Counted from the first letter of the stretch, positions 42,986 through 52,550 are shown. The stretch: DNA of 64,000 bases from Antrihabitans auranticaus (GCF_016481275.1 NZ_JAEMNW010000001.1:868001-932000), one strand, 5' to 3'. Notes: generated by a model not told the origin, from the letters alone. Translations and numbers: made by a program.

Positions 42986-45900
42986 TCAGTCCGTCGACCC
43001 GATGTCGGCTAGGTAGGTTGTCAGCTTTGTTCGAGGCGCGATATCGGGCGACGGTTGATCCCGGAGTCGTTCGACGATGTCGCGAACGTGTGGTCCCGAA
43101 TCGAGGAAGGGCCGCCGTAAGCCGCTGTCCGCGCAATCGTCGAGCAGCCGCAAGACCTCGGTCCGGGCATCCGCTTCCCTGCCCGCCGCAGCCATGGCCT
43201 CCGCTCGGATCAGTCTCGCGAAGAGGGAAGCGCGTGGGCGACGTGCCGCATCGATGGAATCGACGAGAAGGTCGGCACGCGCACAGGCCGCCGCCGCGGC
43301 GCCGTCGGAAAGCAGGAGCCTGATCGCGGAGTCCTCTTCGAGTTCGGCGGTGAGAATCTGTATTCCGTTGTGTACCTCCGCCAATGCCTGACGCCCACTC
43401 GCGACAATCGCCCGCTTCGCGCGTGTCGGACCGAATCCGCAACGGATTCTTTCGTTTTCGACGCGAGCGGCAAGACGGGGTAGATTCAACCGTGCCGCGA
43501 CGTCGGCGCCTTCGTCCAACAGCTCCCGCGCCTCGGACTCGGTTCCCGCAAGAAACTTCACACGAGCGCCTATGCCATATGTCGCCAGCAGGAACTCGAC
43601 AGTGCCACCCTCCGCGCCGAGGGTGTGACTCTGGTCCAACAGTCGTTCGGCATCGGTGAGATGGCCTTGCTCGTACAGCAATTCGCCGAGCAGGGAGCCC
43701 GTGAGCCGACCGACATACGTGGTAGGTCCGCCCAGATCGTGGACGAGCTCGCGACCGTGCTGGAAGAGGGCCTCCGCCGTTGCGAGATTCAGTTGCTCGC
43801 GCACCGCGATTCCGGAAATCAGGAATCCGTATATCTCGCTGAACGGACCCGATGAGCGTTGATGAAACGGGATCGCCCACCGCTGCCATCGCAGTGCTTC
43901 TTCGAAGTCGAACCCGTAAAGGGCGGCGAACGAACCTAGATCGGCTGTGCCGCACAGTTGCCAGGGCGCAAGAGTGGTCGTCCTGACGGATGCTCGCGCC
44001 ACAACCTCCGCGATACCGTCGAGTTTGTCGTCGAACGCGCCGATCGCCGCGCGCACGAGCGCTGACTCGGTGCGGCGATCCTCGGTTTCCTCGTCGTTGC
44101 CCTGGATTGCAAGCAGGAGGTCGACCTGCCGAAGGATCGCCAAGGCGTCCTCGCGGTGATGCAGGATCGCATGCGCGTACGCGACGTTGATCCGTAGTGC
44201 GAGATGACTGCGGAGCGCTGCTTCCGGCAGCTTGTCGGCCAATCCGATCAGCGTCCACATATCCGAGCGTTCGAGGTAGTCGATCGAGACGTCTTCGACA
44301 AGGTCGACCGCGCGCTTTGCGTCACCCGCGAGCAGCCAGTGGTCGACAGCTTGCCTGACCATGTCGTGGCCGGTAAACCATTGCGCCGCAGCACGATGCA
44401 CCTCGGCTACTCGATCGGGAGCATCGCGTTCCAGTCTGCGGCGGAGGAAATCGGCGAACAGGTGGTGATAGCGAAACCACTCCCCATCCTCGTCGAGGCG
44501 GTAAAGGAACAGGTCCCGCTGCTCGATTTCCTCCAGCAACGCCTGCGCCTGCCGCTCGCCGGTCAACGCTCGCGCCAACCCGGCGCACAGCCGTTCGGTC
44601 ACGGACGTCGTCAGCACGAAGTCGAGGAGCCGCGACTCCAGCCCGTCGACCACATTCTCCGTGAGGTACTCCCCGATCGCCCTGTGCCGCCCGGAAATGT
44701 GGCTGATCAGGGAATGGGGGTCGGGATGGTCACGCAATGCCAGTGACGCCAACTGCAGGGCCGCGGCCCAGCCGTCCGTCGACATCTCCAGTTCGTGCAC
44801 ATCGTCTTCGGCGAGCGCCAACCCACAGTGATCGACCAAGAGTTCCGAGGACTCGTCGGCGTCGAATCGCAATGCACTGGAGTCGATCTCGACGAGTTCG
44901 CGACGCACGCGCATCGTGCTGAGCGGCAACCCCAGGCTGTTGCGGCTCGTCACGATCAGCTGCAGGTGATGGCAACCGTGATCCAGCAGAAACGCTGCGG
45001 CCTTGCGCGTCGAATCGCTCGTCACGCGGTGCCAATCGTCCAACACGACCGCAACTGCGACGTTTGCCTCGTGCAGGCGATTGATCAGCGACGTCAGCAC
45101 ATGCCGGGCGACGTCCTCTCCCGGCACGTCGAGCTCGGACCGCATCTCCGCGGCCACCGCGGGCTCGACACGGCCGACTGCCTCTGCCAGATGTGCGAGA
45201 AACCAAGCGACGGTGTTGTCGTCCTCGTCGATGGACAACCAGGCGGTCGCGACACCTTCCCGCTCGAGTTCCTGGATCCGCTGCGCAGCCAGCGTCGTCT
45301 TGCCGAAGCCGGCAGGGCCATGGATGAGCACGAGACGGGCACGACCGGCCTCGCGAATTGTCGACAGGAGGTGCCGTCGCGCGACCATCGCGTGGGTGAT
45401 GACGGGCGGCCTGAACCTGGTCGATGCGGACGGCGGCCGACCACCCGGCGTTCTGCCGCCGCTGTGCATGTACTCGTCGGCAACTATGCCCGTGAGGCGA
45501 AAAGGACCGGCCTTTCGTTCGTGACTCAACGGCACCGGGAGGTCGGCGACGACCATCCCCAGTTCCTCACCGACCGCGCGCAGCAGCGACCCGAATTCTG
45601 CGGCAGAGCGCGGCCGATCCTCCGGGACGCGCGCGAGTGCCTGATCGATGACCGTGCACAACGGATCGGGAACGCCCTTCCCGCGCAGGTCTGGAAGCGG
45701 CTCGGCACCGATCCGCCGCAGCTGAGACATGAGGTGCTCGCCCCGTCTGCGAGCGAACGCTGGACGCCCGTCGAGTGCCGTGAACAACGTCGCCGCAAGC
45801 CCGTAGACGTCCGACAGCACGGACGGCTCGCCCTCGTGCAACAGTTCCGGAGCGGTATAGGCGGGCGACCCGACGAGGACGCCGCGAGTTGTGTCGTCGC

Positions 45901-46426
45901 CACCCGCGATGCGCGCGATCCCGAAGTCGGATAGCTGCGGCTCGCCGTACTCGGACAGCAGCACGTTCGCCGGCTTCACATCCCGATGCAACACCCCGGC
46001 ACGGTGCGCCGTTTCCAGGGCACCCGATAGCTTCACGCCGGCATCGAGTGCATCGGCCACCGAAAGCGGACCGTTTTCGCGTACCCACACTTCGAGAGAG
46101 TCGCGGGGATGGAAAGGCATGACGATGAAAGGTCGGCCGGTTTCGGTAACACCGGACTCGAGGACATGAACGATATTCGGGTGCCCGGACAACCTGCCCA
46201 TGGCCAGCTGTTCGCGAAAGAACCTTGCCCGGTCGACGTCCTCGGGAGCCGAATCGAGCACCTTCACGGCGACAACTCTGTCCAGCGACGGCTGGCGACA
46301 GCGGTAGACGGCGCCGAAGCCACCGCGACCGACCAAGCGCGCGTGTTCGAAACCCACGGCCGCTAGCTCGGTTTCGAGATTCGACACAATCTGCCGCTGT
46401 GTACTGTCCTGGTTCTCTTCGGACAT
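42986..46426 (-). CDS. pknK: PknK-type Ser/Thr kinase with STAND ATPase regulator domain
   Basis: An 1146-residue protein combining a Hanks-type kinase with a MalT-like ATP-dependent regulator. Kinase motifs: GRGGFGAV (33-40), Lys55, HRDVKPAN (147-154), DFG (167-169), APE (192-194). The ATPase Walker A is GPAGFGKTT (370-378), with a likely Walker B in VAVVLDDWHR. The rest is tetratricopeptide-like helical repeats. No C-terminal LuxR HTH is seen. In M. tuberculosis PknK phosphorylates VirS and regulates mymA, so the AraC and BVMO genes in this window are candidate targets. It follows the meta-cleavage operon by 70 bp on the same strand. Confidence 0.93.
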   Translation of the reverse strand: MSEENQDSTQRQIVSNLETELAAVGFEHARLVGRGGFGAVYRCRQPSLDRVVAVKVLDSAPEDVDRARFFREQLAMGRLSGHPNIVHVLESGVTETGRPFIVMPFHPRDSLEVWVRENGPLSVADALDAGVKLSGALETAHRAGVLHRDVKPANVLLSEYGEPQLSDFGIARIAGGDDTTRGVLVGSPAYTAPELLHEGEPSVLSDVYGLAATLFTALDGRPAFARRRGEHLMSQLRRIGAEPLPDLRGKGVPDPLCTVIDQALARVPEDRPRSAAEFGSLLRAVGEELGMVVADLPVPLSHERKAGPFRLTGIVADEYMHSGGRTPGGRPPSASTRFRPPVITHAMVARRHLLSTIREAGRARLVLIHGPAGFGKTTLAAQRIQELEREGVATAWLSIDEDDNTVAWFLAHLAEAVGRVEPAVAAEMRSELDVPGEDVARHVLTSLINRLHEANVAVAVVLDDWHRVTSDSTRKAAAFLLDHGCHHLQLIVTSRNSLGLPLSTMRVRRELVEIDSSALRFDADESSELLVDHCGLALAEDDVHELEMSTDGWAAALQLASLALRDHPDPHSLISHISGRHRAIGEYLTENVVDGLESRLLDFVLTTSVTERLCAGLARALTGERQAQALLEEIEQRDLFLYRLDEDGEWFRYHHLFADFLRRRLERDAPDRVAEVHRAAAQWFTGHDMVRQAVDHWLLAGDAKRAVDLVEDVSIDYLERSDMWTLIGLADKLPEAALRSHLALRINVAYAHAILHHREDALAILRQVDLLLAIQGNDEETEDRRTESALVRAAIGAFDDKLDGIAEVVARASVRTTTLAPWQLCGTADLGSFAALYGFDFEEALRWQRWAIPFHQRSSGPFSEIYGFLISGIAVREQLNLATAEALFQHGRELVHDLGGPTTYVGRLTGSLLGELLYEQGHLTDAERLLDQSHTLGAEGGTVEFLLATYGIGARVKFLAGTESEARELLDEGADVAARLNLPRLAARVENERIRCGFGPTRAKRAIVASGRQALAEVHNGIQILTAELEEDSAIRLLLSDGAAAAACARADLLVDSIDAARRPRASLFARLIRAEAMAAAGREADARTEVLRLLDDCADSGLRRPFLDSGPHVRDIVERLRDQPSPDIAPRTKLTTYLADIGSTD

Positions 46427-46496
46427 CTGCCTGCCTCGCGAATCGCCGCTCTCGATTCTAGTTGGGCGAGCACAGTGACCGCGAGCAGTTGGCTGA

Positions 46497-47534
46497 TCAG
46501 TCGTCGGGAATACCGGGTCCGGCCAGCGCGGGAACCACGTCTTCGGAGCGCCGCAACGACTGTGCGGCCAGCTTGAACTGACCGAGTTTGTCGACGACGG
46601 TCTGCCCGACGGGTTTGTGCCCCCAGGTGCTGATCCCCTTGTGAGTCGTTGGCTCCCAGGTGTTCTCGTCGACCACGACAGGGTTCCAGCCGACTTCCCA
46701 TTCGAAGCCCGACGGGGTCCGCGCGTAATACGACAACTCCCTGTCGTTGGTGTGTTGCCCGACCGCGAGTGCCATGTCGAAACCGAGGTCTCCGACGCGC
46801 AGATAGGAGGTCGTCATGTCGTCGAGTGCGGCGACCTGAATGTTCAGATGCTGAACGCGGGTCCTGATTGGATCGACCGGCAACTGCTGCAATGCCGCGA
46901 TGGCCACCGAGTGGTGGCGCTCGTTGACGCGGAGGAAGCGGATCTTCAGCTTGAGCCCGCTGATGGTCTCGTCGATGTAGTCCGTGAGGCGGGCATCGAA
47001 GACAGTGTTGTAGTAGCCGCGGACCTGCTGCGGTTTGTTCGACGTGATCGCGATGTGGCCCATCCCGCCCTCCCCTGTCACGAACCCGCTCGTGCGGATA
47101 TCCAGCGGCGCGGCAGCGACATTCGCCTTCGTGAAGATCTCCTGTGTCAAGCCCTTCGGGCCGGGGAACCGCGTCAGCCGCGCCACGCCACGCAATGCCG
47201 CCTCTTCCGGCGTTCCTTCACGCAACAGCACGCCGTGGGAACGCACGCGCGACACGATCCGGTCGAAGGTCACGTGATCGTCGAGTTGCCACCCGACGGC
47301 GACAACGTCTTCGGCAGGCCCCCGCCGCAGCAGGAAGCGGCACTCGTGGTCGTCGAGCCGAAAGCGAATCGTGTCGGCATCGAGACTGTCGAGGTGCATC
47401 CCGATTGCATCACGACCGAACCTGATCCAATCGGAGAACTTCTCCGTTTCGATCACTACATAGCCGAGGTGCACACGGCCGAATACCGAGGAGGTGTGAC
47501 CTATTCCATTCTCCCGCAACTCATTCCGGTTCAT
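46497..47534 (-). CDS. extradiol dioxygenase, type I (BphC/HsaC-like)
   Basis: A 345-residue two-domain VOC ring-cleavage enzyme. Fe(II) ligands His160 (MGHIAIT), His229 (VQHLNIQV) and Glu280 (GFEWEVGW) are in place, with the acid-base His in NERHHSVAIA (207/208). The domain layout resembles 2,3-dihydroxybiphenyl and steroid-ring (HsaC) dioxygenases more closely than the enzyme at 26805 does. Start ATG 47534 overlaps the stop of the hydrolase gene (ATGA). It is the last gene of a three-gene operon. Confidence 0.92.
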   Translation of the reverse strand: MNRNELRENGIGHTSSVFGRVHLGYVVIETEKFSDWIRFGRDAIGMHLDSLDADTIRFRLDDHECRFLLRRGPAEDVVAVGWQLDDHVTFDRIVSRVRSHGVLLREGTPEEAALRGVARLTRFPGPKGLTQEIFTKANVAAAPLDIRTSGFVTGEGGMGHIAITSNKPQQVRGYYNTVFDARLTDYIDETISGLKLKIRFLRVNERHHSVAIAALQQLPVDPIRTRVQHLNIQVAALDDMTTSYLRVGDLGFDMALAVGQHTNDRELSYYARTPSGFEWEVGWNPVVVDENTWEPTTHKGISTWGHKPVGQTVVDKLGQFKLAAQSLRRSEDVVPALAGPGIPDD

Positions 47535-48388
47535 GTGACTGTGAGGAACGTGTGCGTGACCTGGTTGAACCAGGCGGGCCGTTCCCATTGCACCCAATGC
47601 CCGGTGTTCGCGACGAGGAGCAAGTCGCAGTTCGGCATCCGTTCCGCGAGCATTCTCCCGCCGGCGGGCCGGTTGACCTTGTCGGCAGCACCCCACACCA
47701 CCAGCGTGGGTGTCTGTAGCGCCGACAACCGGTTGTCGCGCGTGAAATCCATCCGCCACAGCGTGCGTAGCGCGAACAGTCCGGAAGGCCGACGCAGCGG
47801 CGGGTTCGCAACGACATCCGGATCGATACTCGACCGGTATCTGATGTCGATGACTTCGGAAGGCACAGCGGCACCGTCGAAGACGAGATCTTCGCGGATG
47901 AACCTTTCGAGTTTGTCCCGCGACGGCCCGTCGCCGCCGTAGTAGGCGAGCAAGTGCTGCAGACCCGCGGTAGGCAGATCACGCGTCGTGCCGATCCCTC
48001 CCGGGCCCATCAGGACCATGCGATCGACACGATCCGGAGTGTCGAGCGCCAGCCGCAGCGCACACGCGCCGCCATAGGAGTTTCCGACGAGATGAGCCTT
48101 CTGGATGCCGAGTTCATCGAGGAGACCGCGGATCGCGTTCGCCAGATAGCCGAATGGATCGTCCCGGTCGACACCTTTGGTCGACCGGCCGTAGCCGGGC
48201 AGGTCCGGGACGATGACGCGGAAGTTCTTCGCCAACTCTTCGATGTTGCGCGTGTAGTTGGGCACCCCGGAAGCGCCGGGTCCGCCGCCGTGCAACAGCA
48301 GAACCGCAGGGCCCGTACCTGTCTCGGCGTAGAAGATGTCGATTCCGCGGACGCTTACAGTGTGTTCTTGCAGGGCTGGTGTGGTCAT
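47531..48388 (-). CDS. meta-cleavage product C-C hydrolase (BphD/HsaD-like)
   Basis: An alpha/beta hydrolase of 285 residues. The oxyanion segment LLHGGGPGASG (31-41) is diagnostic of C-C bond hydrolases of meta-cleavage pathways. The triad is Ser104 (VGNSYGGA), Asp236 (VVWGAADKVNRP) and His264 (NTGHWVQWE). It should split the 2-hydroxy-6-oxo-dienoate formed by the extradiol enzyme next door. It overlaps both neighbours by four bases, so all three proteins are co-translated. Confidence 0.93.
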   Translation of the reverse strand: MTTPALQEHTVSVRGIDIFYAETGTGPAVLLLHGGGPGASGVPNYTRNIEELAKNFRVIVPDLPGYGRSTKGVDRDDPFGYLANAIRGLLDELGIQKAHLVGNSYGGACALRLALDTPDRVDRMVLMGPGGIGTTRDLPTAGLQHLLAYYGGDGPSRDKLERFIREDLVFDGAAVPSEVIDIRYRSSIDPDVVANPPLRRPSGLFALRTLWRMDFTRDNRLSALQTPTLVVWGAADKVNRPAGGRMLAERMPNCDLLLVANTGHWVQWERPAWFNQVTHTFLTVT

Positions 48389-49953
48389 TTCGTGAAACTC
48401 TCTGTGTCGGAGCGGATAACGAGTTGGGCCGGCGGCGCGGCAAGCGGACGACCACGTCGTGCGGCCGCGTATACGAACCCGTCGGGACGTACGGCGAGAA
48501 CGTTTGCGCCTTTCCGGGTCATCCAGGTCGTGAGAACGTCGTCGAGATCGACGACGGAGTTGGCAGCGACGGGGGCTGCAGCAGAACGTAATTCGACCGA
48601 CTCGACTCCCGCGGCGGTCCAGTTGTCCCACTGCCACGCTGGGCCCACATGCAACAGCACCCAACGCGGACCGATGACGTCGTCCAGTCGTCGGCGCTCG
48701 CCGGTCTCGTCCAGCACCCAGGGCTGCGGTGGTAGGGATCCCGCTGCGCCGTGACCGGCACGCAGACCCGACGGATAGTGCGCGGCAGGGAACCACCCCG
48801 CATCTCTGAGGTAGTTGCCAAGGATTGGTAGGCGCATTCCGATCCGGAAGGCCGGGTCCCGAAGAACGGTGAGGAATCGACGTCGTTCCGTGATCACCCG
48901 CCCGAAGAAGACGGCACGCTTGGTGACCTCTCGAACGTGTGGTTTGCGTTCGGCCGCATAGGAATCCAAGATCTTCGGCGACGCTTCGCGATTGACGACG
49001 GCGGCGATCTTCCAGCAGAGGTTGGCGGCGTCTCGCACCCCTGCCGCCATGCCCTGACCGATCCATGGCGGCATCACATGCGCGGCATCTCCTGCGAGGA
49101 AGATGCGGCCGACTCGCCACCGGTCGGCGAAGCGCACATGATGGCTGTAGACAACGGCGCGCAAGACCTTGACTTCGTTTTCGGTGATCCCTTGGGCGTG
49201 CAGCAGACGCCAGACCGCGGCGTCGGAGACCAATTCCTCCTCGTCTTCGCCCGGCAGCACGGGGAATTCCCAACGGTGGTGCCCCAGCGGCGTGGGACAG
49301 TCGACCGCAGGCCGCTTCGGGTCGCAGTGAAAGCGGAGGCGGTCGTGTGTCGGCCACTCGTTCAGCACCTCGGTGTCGATGACAACCCAGCGGTCCTCGT
49401 AGGTCTCCCCTTCGAAACCGATACCCAACTGCCCGCGCACCGGGCTCGAACCACCCTCCGCTGCAATGACATACGTGGCGCGAAGGCGTTTCACCGTGTC
49501 GGCCCGCAGGTCCGCGATGAGCAGTTCCACGCCGTCGGCGTCTTGGTGGACCCGCATGCATTCGTGCCGCAGCAGAATGTCCACAGTCTTGTACCGGTCG
49601 ACGCCGTCGCGAAGCACCTGCTCCAGCGCCGGCTGATAGATGAACAGCTGTGGCGGGTGCGCGTTGCCGCGCGACTTCGGCGCGAGACTGAGGAACGACC
49701 GCCCGGCCTCGTCGACGAAGTCGATCGGTTTGTCCGAGAGCATGTCCTCCTTGAGCCGCTCGGCCAGGCCGACGCGTTGCCAAATCCGGACCACCTCTTC
49801 ATCGGTCGAGATGGCGCGCGCACGCGAGTAGATCGATTCGTCGCGTTCGATGACTACGACGCGCAATCCGGCTTGGCCGAGGATGTTTGCCGCGGTTGCA
49901 CCGGTCGGCCCGTAACCGACGATGGCAACGTCGTAGGACTGGATTTCGGTCAC
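48385..49953 (-). CDS. FAD-dependent aromatic hydroxylase (MhpA-like)
   Basis: Class A flavin monooxygenase of 522 residues. FAD motif GYGPTGATAA (13-22; the first Gly of the usual GAGP is followed by Tyr), DG motif region VIAAEGGSSPVRGQLGI (the Asp of DG is Glu), GD motif FLAGDAAHVMPPWIGQGM, and a thioredoxin-like C-terminal domain. It should make the catechol for the dioxygenase. The start is GTG at 49953 behind AGAGAGG. It is the first gene of the operon and divergent from the amidohydrolase. Confidence 0.88.
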   Translation of the reverse strand: MTEIQSYDVAIVGYGPTGATAANILGQAGLRVVVIERDESIYSRARAISTDEEVVRIWQRVGLAERLKEDMLSDKPIDFVDEAGRSFLSLAPKSRGNAHPPQLFIYQPALEQVLRDGVDRYKTVDILLRHECMRVHQDADGVELLIADLRADTVKRLRATYVIAAEGGSSPVRGQLGIGFEGETYEDRWVVIDTEVLNEWPTHDRLRFHCDPKRPAVDCPTPLGHHRWEFPVLPGEDEEELVSDAAVWRLLHAQGITENEVKVLRAVVYSHHVRFADRWRVGRIFLAGDAAHVMPPWIGQGMAAGVRDAANLCWKIAAVVNREASPKILDSYAAERKPHVREVTKRAVFFGRVITERRRFLTVLRDPAFRIGMRLPILGNYLRDAGWFPAAHYPSGLRAGHGAAGSLPPQPWVLDETGERRRLDDVIGPRWVLLHVGPAWQWDNWTAAGVESVELRSAAAPVAANSVVDLDDVLTTWMTRKGANVLAVRPDGFVYAAARRGRPLAAPPAQLVIRSDTESFTK

Positions 49954-50046
49954 GTCGAACCTCTCTCGCTTGTTCCCGTAGTGATTGCTACAGTATGATG
50001 ACTTCGTCAGAAGGTCAAGGATTGATCAGAAACCCCGGAAGGCAGC
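49954..50046. promoter_or_regulatory. divergent promoter between hydroxylase and amidohydrolase
   Basis: This 93-bp gap contains TGACTTCGTCA (49999-50009), which looks like a shortened form of the TGACG-n4-CGTCA palindromes before the other aromatic operon, and an AT-rich stretch CTACAGTATGATG next to it. GGAAGG lies just upstream of ATG 50047. A shared regulator for both directions is likely; its identity is open. Confidence 0.45.
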
Positions 50047-51102
50047 ATGCCAACCCACCCATTCACCAATGCCCGCAACAGAATCGACGTCCATCAGCAT
50101 CTGCTGCCGCCCAACTATGTGGCCTGGCTGAGTTCACACGGCGTCGACGCGGCGGGCGGACGGACACTTCCGGACTGGAGCATCGCTGCCGCGCTCCGGA
50201 CGATGGACGACGTCGGCACCGCAAGCGCAATTCTGTCGATCTCCACCCCAGGCACGACGCCGGCACGGACCGCCGCCGAAGCCGTGCGAGTCGCGAGCGA
50301 CGTCAACGACTTCGCTGCGGAGGTCGCAAAAGACCGACCCGATCGGTTCGGCTTCTTCGCGTCCGTTCCGCTTACGCATACCGAACAGGCAACTGCGGAA
50401 GCCGTTCGCGCACTGGATGAATCGAATGCGGATGGCGTGGTGCTACTGGCGAACAACGGCGGCGCCTACCTCGGCCGACCCGAGCACGAGGATTTGTTCG
50501 CAGAACTCGATCGCCGACACGCGGTCGCGTTCATCCACCCCGCGGACCTGCCGGGGCCGGCGGTTCCCGGCATCCCGCCATTCGCAGCGGATTTCCTTCT
50601 CGACACGACTCGTGCCGCATATCTATTGGTGCGCAACGGGGTTCGTCGACGATATCCGAATATCAGGTTCGTCCTGAGCCACGGCGGCGGGTTCGTACCC
50701 TACGCGTCACATCGCATGGCGCTGGGAATGTTCGCCGATACGGGGCGCAGCCTGCTCGACATCCTCGAGGACTTCTCGACCTTCTATTTCGATACCGCTT
50801 TGTCCGCCAGTGCCGTAGCCCTCCCTAGCCTCCTCGCATTCGCGGCACCCGGCCACGTCCTGTTCGGCAGCGATTGGCCGTTCGCACCGGGCGCCGCTGT
50901 GCAGTACATGGCTGCGGGACTCGATACCTACGCCGCAACGTCGGACTCAGCGCTAGGAATCGACCGCGACAACGCAGCAGCTCTGTTTCCGCGGTTCGCA
51001 ACTGCGCCCACGCTCACCTCACCCAACTACGTGGCGCACGCGCGCCGAGCGATCAAACGGCGGGTGGTGCGCGCGGCCGTCAAGTTCGTCGCCCCGTCGT
51101 GA
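50047..51102 (+). CDS. amidohydrolase 2 family (ACMSD-like decarboxylase)
   Basis: A 351-residue TIM-barrel metal enzyme of the amidohydrolase 2 family, which includes aminocarboxymuconate-semialdehyde decarboxylase and gamma-resorcylate decarboxylase. Metal and active-site residues are visible as HQH (16-18), the His of FIHPADLPG, the His of LSHGGGFVPY and the Asp of FGSDWPFAPG. It may decarboxylate an aromatic acid or semialdehyde upstream or downstream of the divergent ring-cleavage operon. It is followed after 75 bp by a TetR gene on the same strand. Confidence 0.88.
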   Translation: MPTHPFTNARNRIDVHQHLLPPNYVAWLSSHGVDAAGGRTLPDWSIAAALRTMDDVGTASAILSISTPGTTPARTAAEAVRVASDVNDFAAEVAKDRPDRFGFFASVPLTHTEQATAEAVRALDESNADGVVLLANNGGAYLGRPEHEDLFAELDRRHAVAFIHPADLPGPAVPGIPPFAADFLLDTTRAAYLLVRNGVRRRYPNIRFVLSHGGGFVPYASHRMALGMFADTGRSLLDILEDFSTFYFDTALSASAVALPSLLAFAAPGHVLFGSDWPFAPGAAVQYMAAGLDTYAATSDSALGIDRDNAAALFPRFATAPTLTSPNYVAHARRAIKRRVVRAAVKFVAPS

Positions 51103-51177
51103 AACGTGTTGTGCAACCATGCGACCTGCCGCCTGCGACAATCGAAGCGATCGCCCGGCTGCAACCTAGGGACTGTC

Positions 51178-51843
51178 ATGACAGTAGAGAATCCGTCGAC
51201 CGAATCGGACGCATCCGGTCAGCCCCTGACTCGGCTGGAGCGGCGTAAAGCGCGAACACGCCAGGCCCTGGTCGACGCGGCGCGCAGGATGCTCGCCGCC
51301 GGAACTGCCACGAACTCCAGCATTCAAGACATCACCGATGCTGCCGACGTGGGATTCGGATCCTTCTACAACTACTTCGAAGGCAAGCAGGATCTCTTCG
51401 ACGCCGCACTCAACGAGGTCCTGGAACACTGGGGCCAACTGCTCGATCAAGTCGTCGCGGGAGTCGACGACCCCGCAGAAGTCTTCGCGATCTCTGTGCG
51501 AATGTCGGGCAGGTTGGGACTGACGAACCCCGAAACCGCCGCCGTCGTCTCGAGGACCGGTTTCGTTCTCCTCGACTCGCCGATCGGGCTGGCTCCCCGC
51601 GCCGCGCGCGACCTGCAACGTGCCGTGGACGCAGAGCGTTTCAAAGTCGCGAATGTTGCTGTCGCACTGTCGACAACAGGTGGGGCGCTGCTCGGTCTGC
51701 TTCACCTCCTCGGCCAGGAGGGCAACACAATCGGCGAGGACGACATCGACGACCTCGCCGAACAGCTGCTGCGCATGTTCGGCCTCAACGCCCGCGAAGC
51801 GCACAAACTGGCGCGACGAGCGCTACCCGTCCTGCCGCCCTGA
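51178..51843 (+). CDS. TetR family transcriptional regulator
   Basis: A 221-residue regulator. A basic lead (RLERRKARTRQALVDAAR) precedes the helix-turn-helix IQDITDAADVGFGSFYNYFEGKQDLFDAAL, then a helical effector domain (VALSTTGGALLGLLHLLGQ). The start codon lies within the 12-bp palindrome CTGTCATGACAG (51173-51184), which could be an operator that blocks its own initiation. It probably controls the meta-cleavage/amidohydrolase locus. It converges on the next TetR gene with six bases between stops. Confidence 0.87.
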   Translation: MTVENPSTESDASGQPLTRLERRKARTRQALVDAARRMLAAGTATNSSIQDITDAADVGFGSFYNYFEGKQDLFDAALNEVLEHWGQLLDQVVAGVDDPAEVFAISVRMSGRLGLTNPETAAVVSRTGFVLLDSPIGLAPRAARDLQRAVDAERFKVANVAVALSTTGGALLGLLHLLGQEGNTIGEDDIDDLAEQLLRMFGLNAREAHKLARRALPVLPP

Positions 51844-51849
51844 CCCGGC

Positions 51850-52500
51850 TCAGGGCGTCAGGTCACCGGCGACGAACCGCGCCGCCAAATCGAAGAGGGC
51901 GTGCGCGTGCAGGTCGAACAGCCTGGCAATGTCGATCGAATCGCCACCGATCTCCTTGGCGACGAAAATGCCGTCTGCGCCTGCCATCGCGTAGGTGACC
52001 AACAGTCGGATCGCGGCGTCGTCCAGTGCGGGCAGCAGTTCGCGCACAGACGTCGTCAGGTTCCGAAAGGCAGTGTCGCGCACCTCCAGAAACATCGCAC
52101 GGGCACTGGGCTCTTCGGGACGTCGCTCGAGGCCCAGCATCAACCCGAGCCGCAGGAAGTCGGGCGATTCCAGCAGGCCCTTGGCGACGCTGGCCGTCAT
52201 TGCCCGGATCCGCGCGAACGGTCCGTCACCGTCAGGGATATCCATTGCGGTCAGCCATGTTCCGAAGCTGCGCTCGATCACGGCCGCGATCAACTCGTCC
52301 TTGTCCTTGAAATGCCAGTAGATCGAACTCGCGGGTAAACCGCTGCGCGCGCTCACGATAGCGATGCTCGTGCCCTCGTAACCCCGCTCGCTCGCGACCT
52401 CGACCGCCGCATCGAGGATCCTGCGGCGTGACTCCTCACCATTTGCGCGGCGACGACGGATCTTTCGCTCCTCGACCATCTGATTCCGTTCTCTCGGCAT
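51850..52500 (-). CDS. TetR family transcriptional regulator
   Basis: A 216-residue regulator. A very basic arm (RKIRRRRANGEESRRRILDA) leads into the helix-turn-helix TSIAIVSARSGLPASSIYWHFKDKDELIAAVI. ATG 52500 is chosen; ATG 52479 is a second possibility. It is divergent from the ClpP-like operon with only about 120 bp between the starts, so its promoter overlaps the control region that holds the 28-bp inverted repeat. Whether it regulates the ClpP pair is unknown. Confidence 0.87.
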   Translation of the reverse strand: MPRERNQMVEERKIRRRRANGEESRRRILDAAVEVASERGYEGTSIAIVSARSGLPASSIYWHFKDKDELIAAVIERSFGTWLTAMDIPDGDGPFARIRAMTASVAKGLLESPDFLRLGLMLGLERRPEEPSARAMFLEVRDTAFRNLTTSVRELLPALDDAAIRLLVTYAMAGADGIFVAKEIGGDSIDIARLFDLHAHALFDLAARFVAGDLTP

Positions 52501-52550
52501 CGCTTTCAGCGTAGTGTAGCGATCGATCCAGGAAAGACGCCTAGTTCGAT

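Noticed and set aside
42891-44258. A 455-codon minus-strand frame overlapping the PknK C-terminus
   Set aside because: A different frame of the same strand, Arg/Ser-rich; PknK continues uninterrupted through the region.
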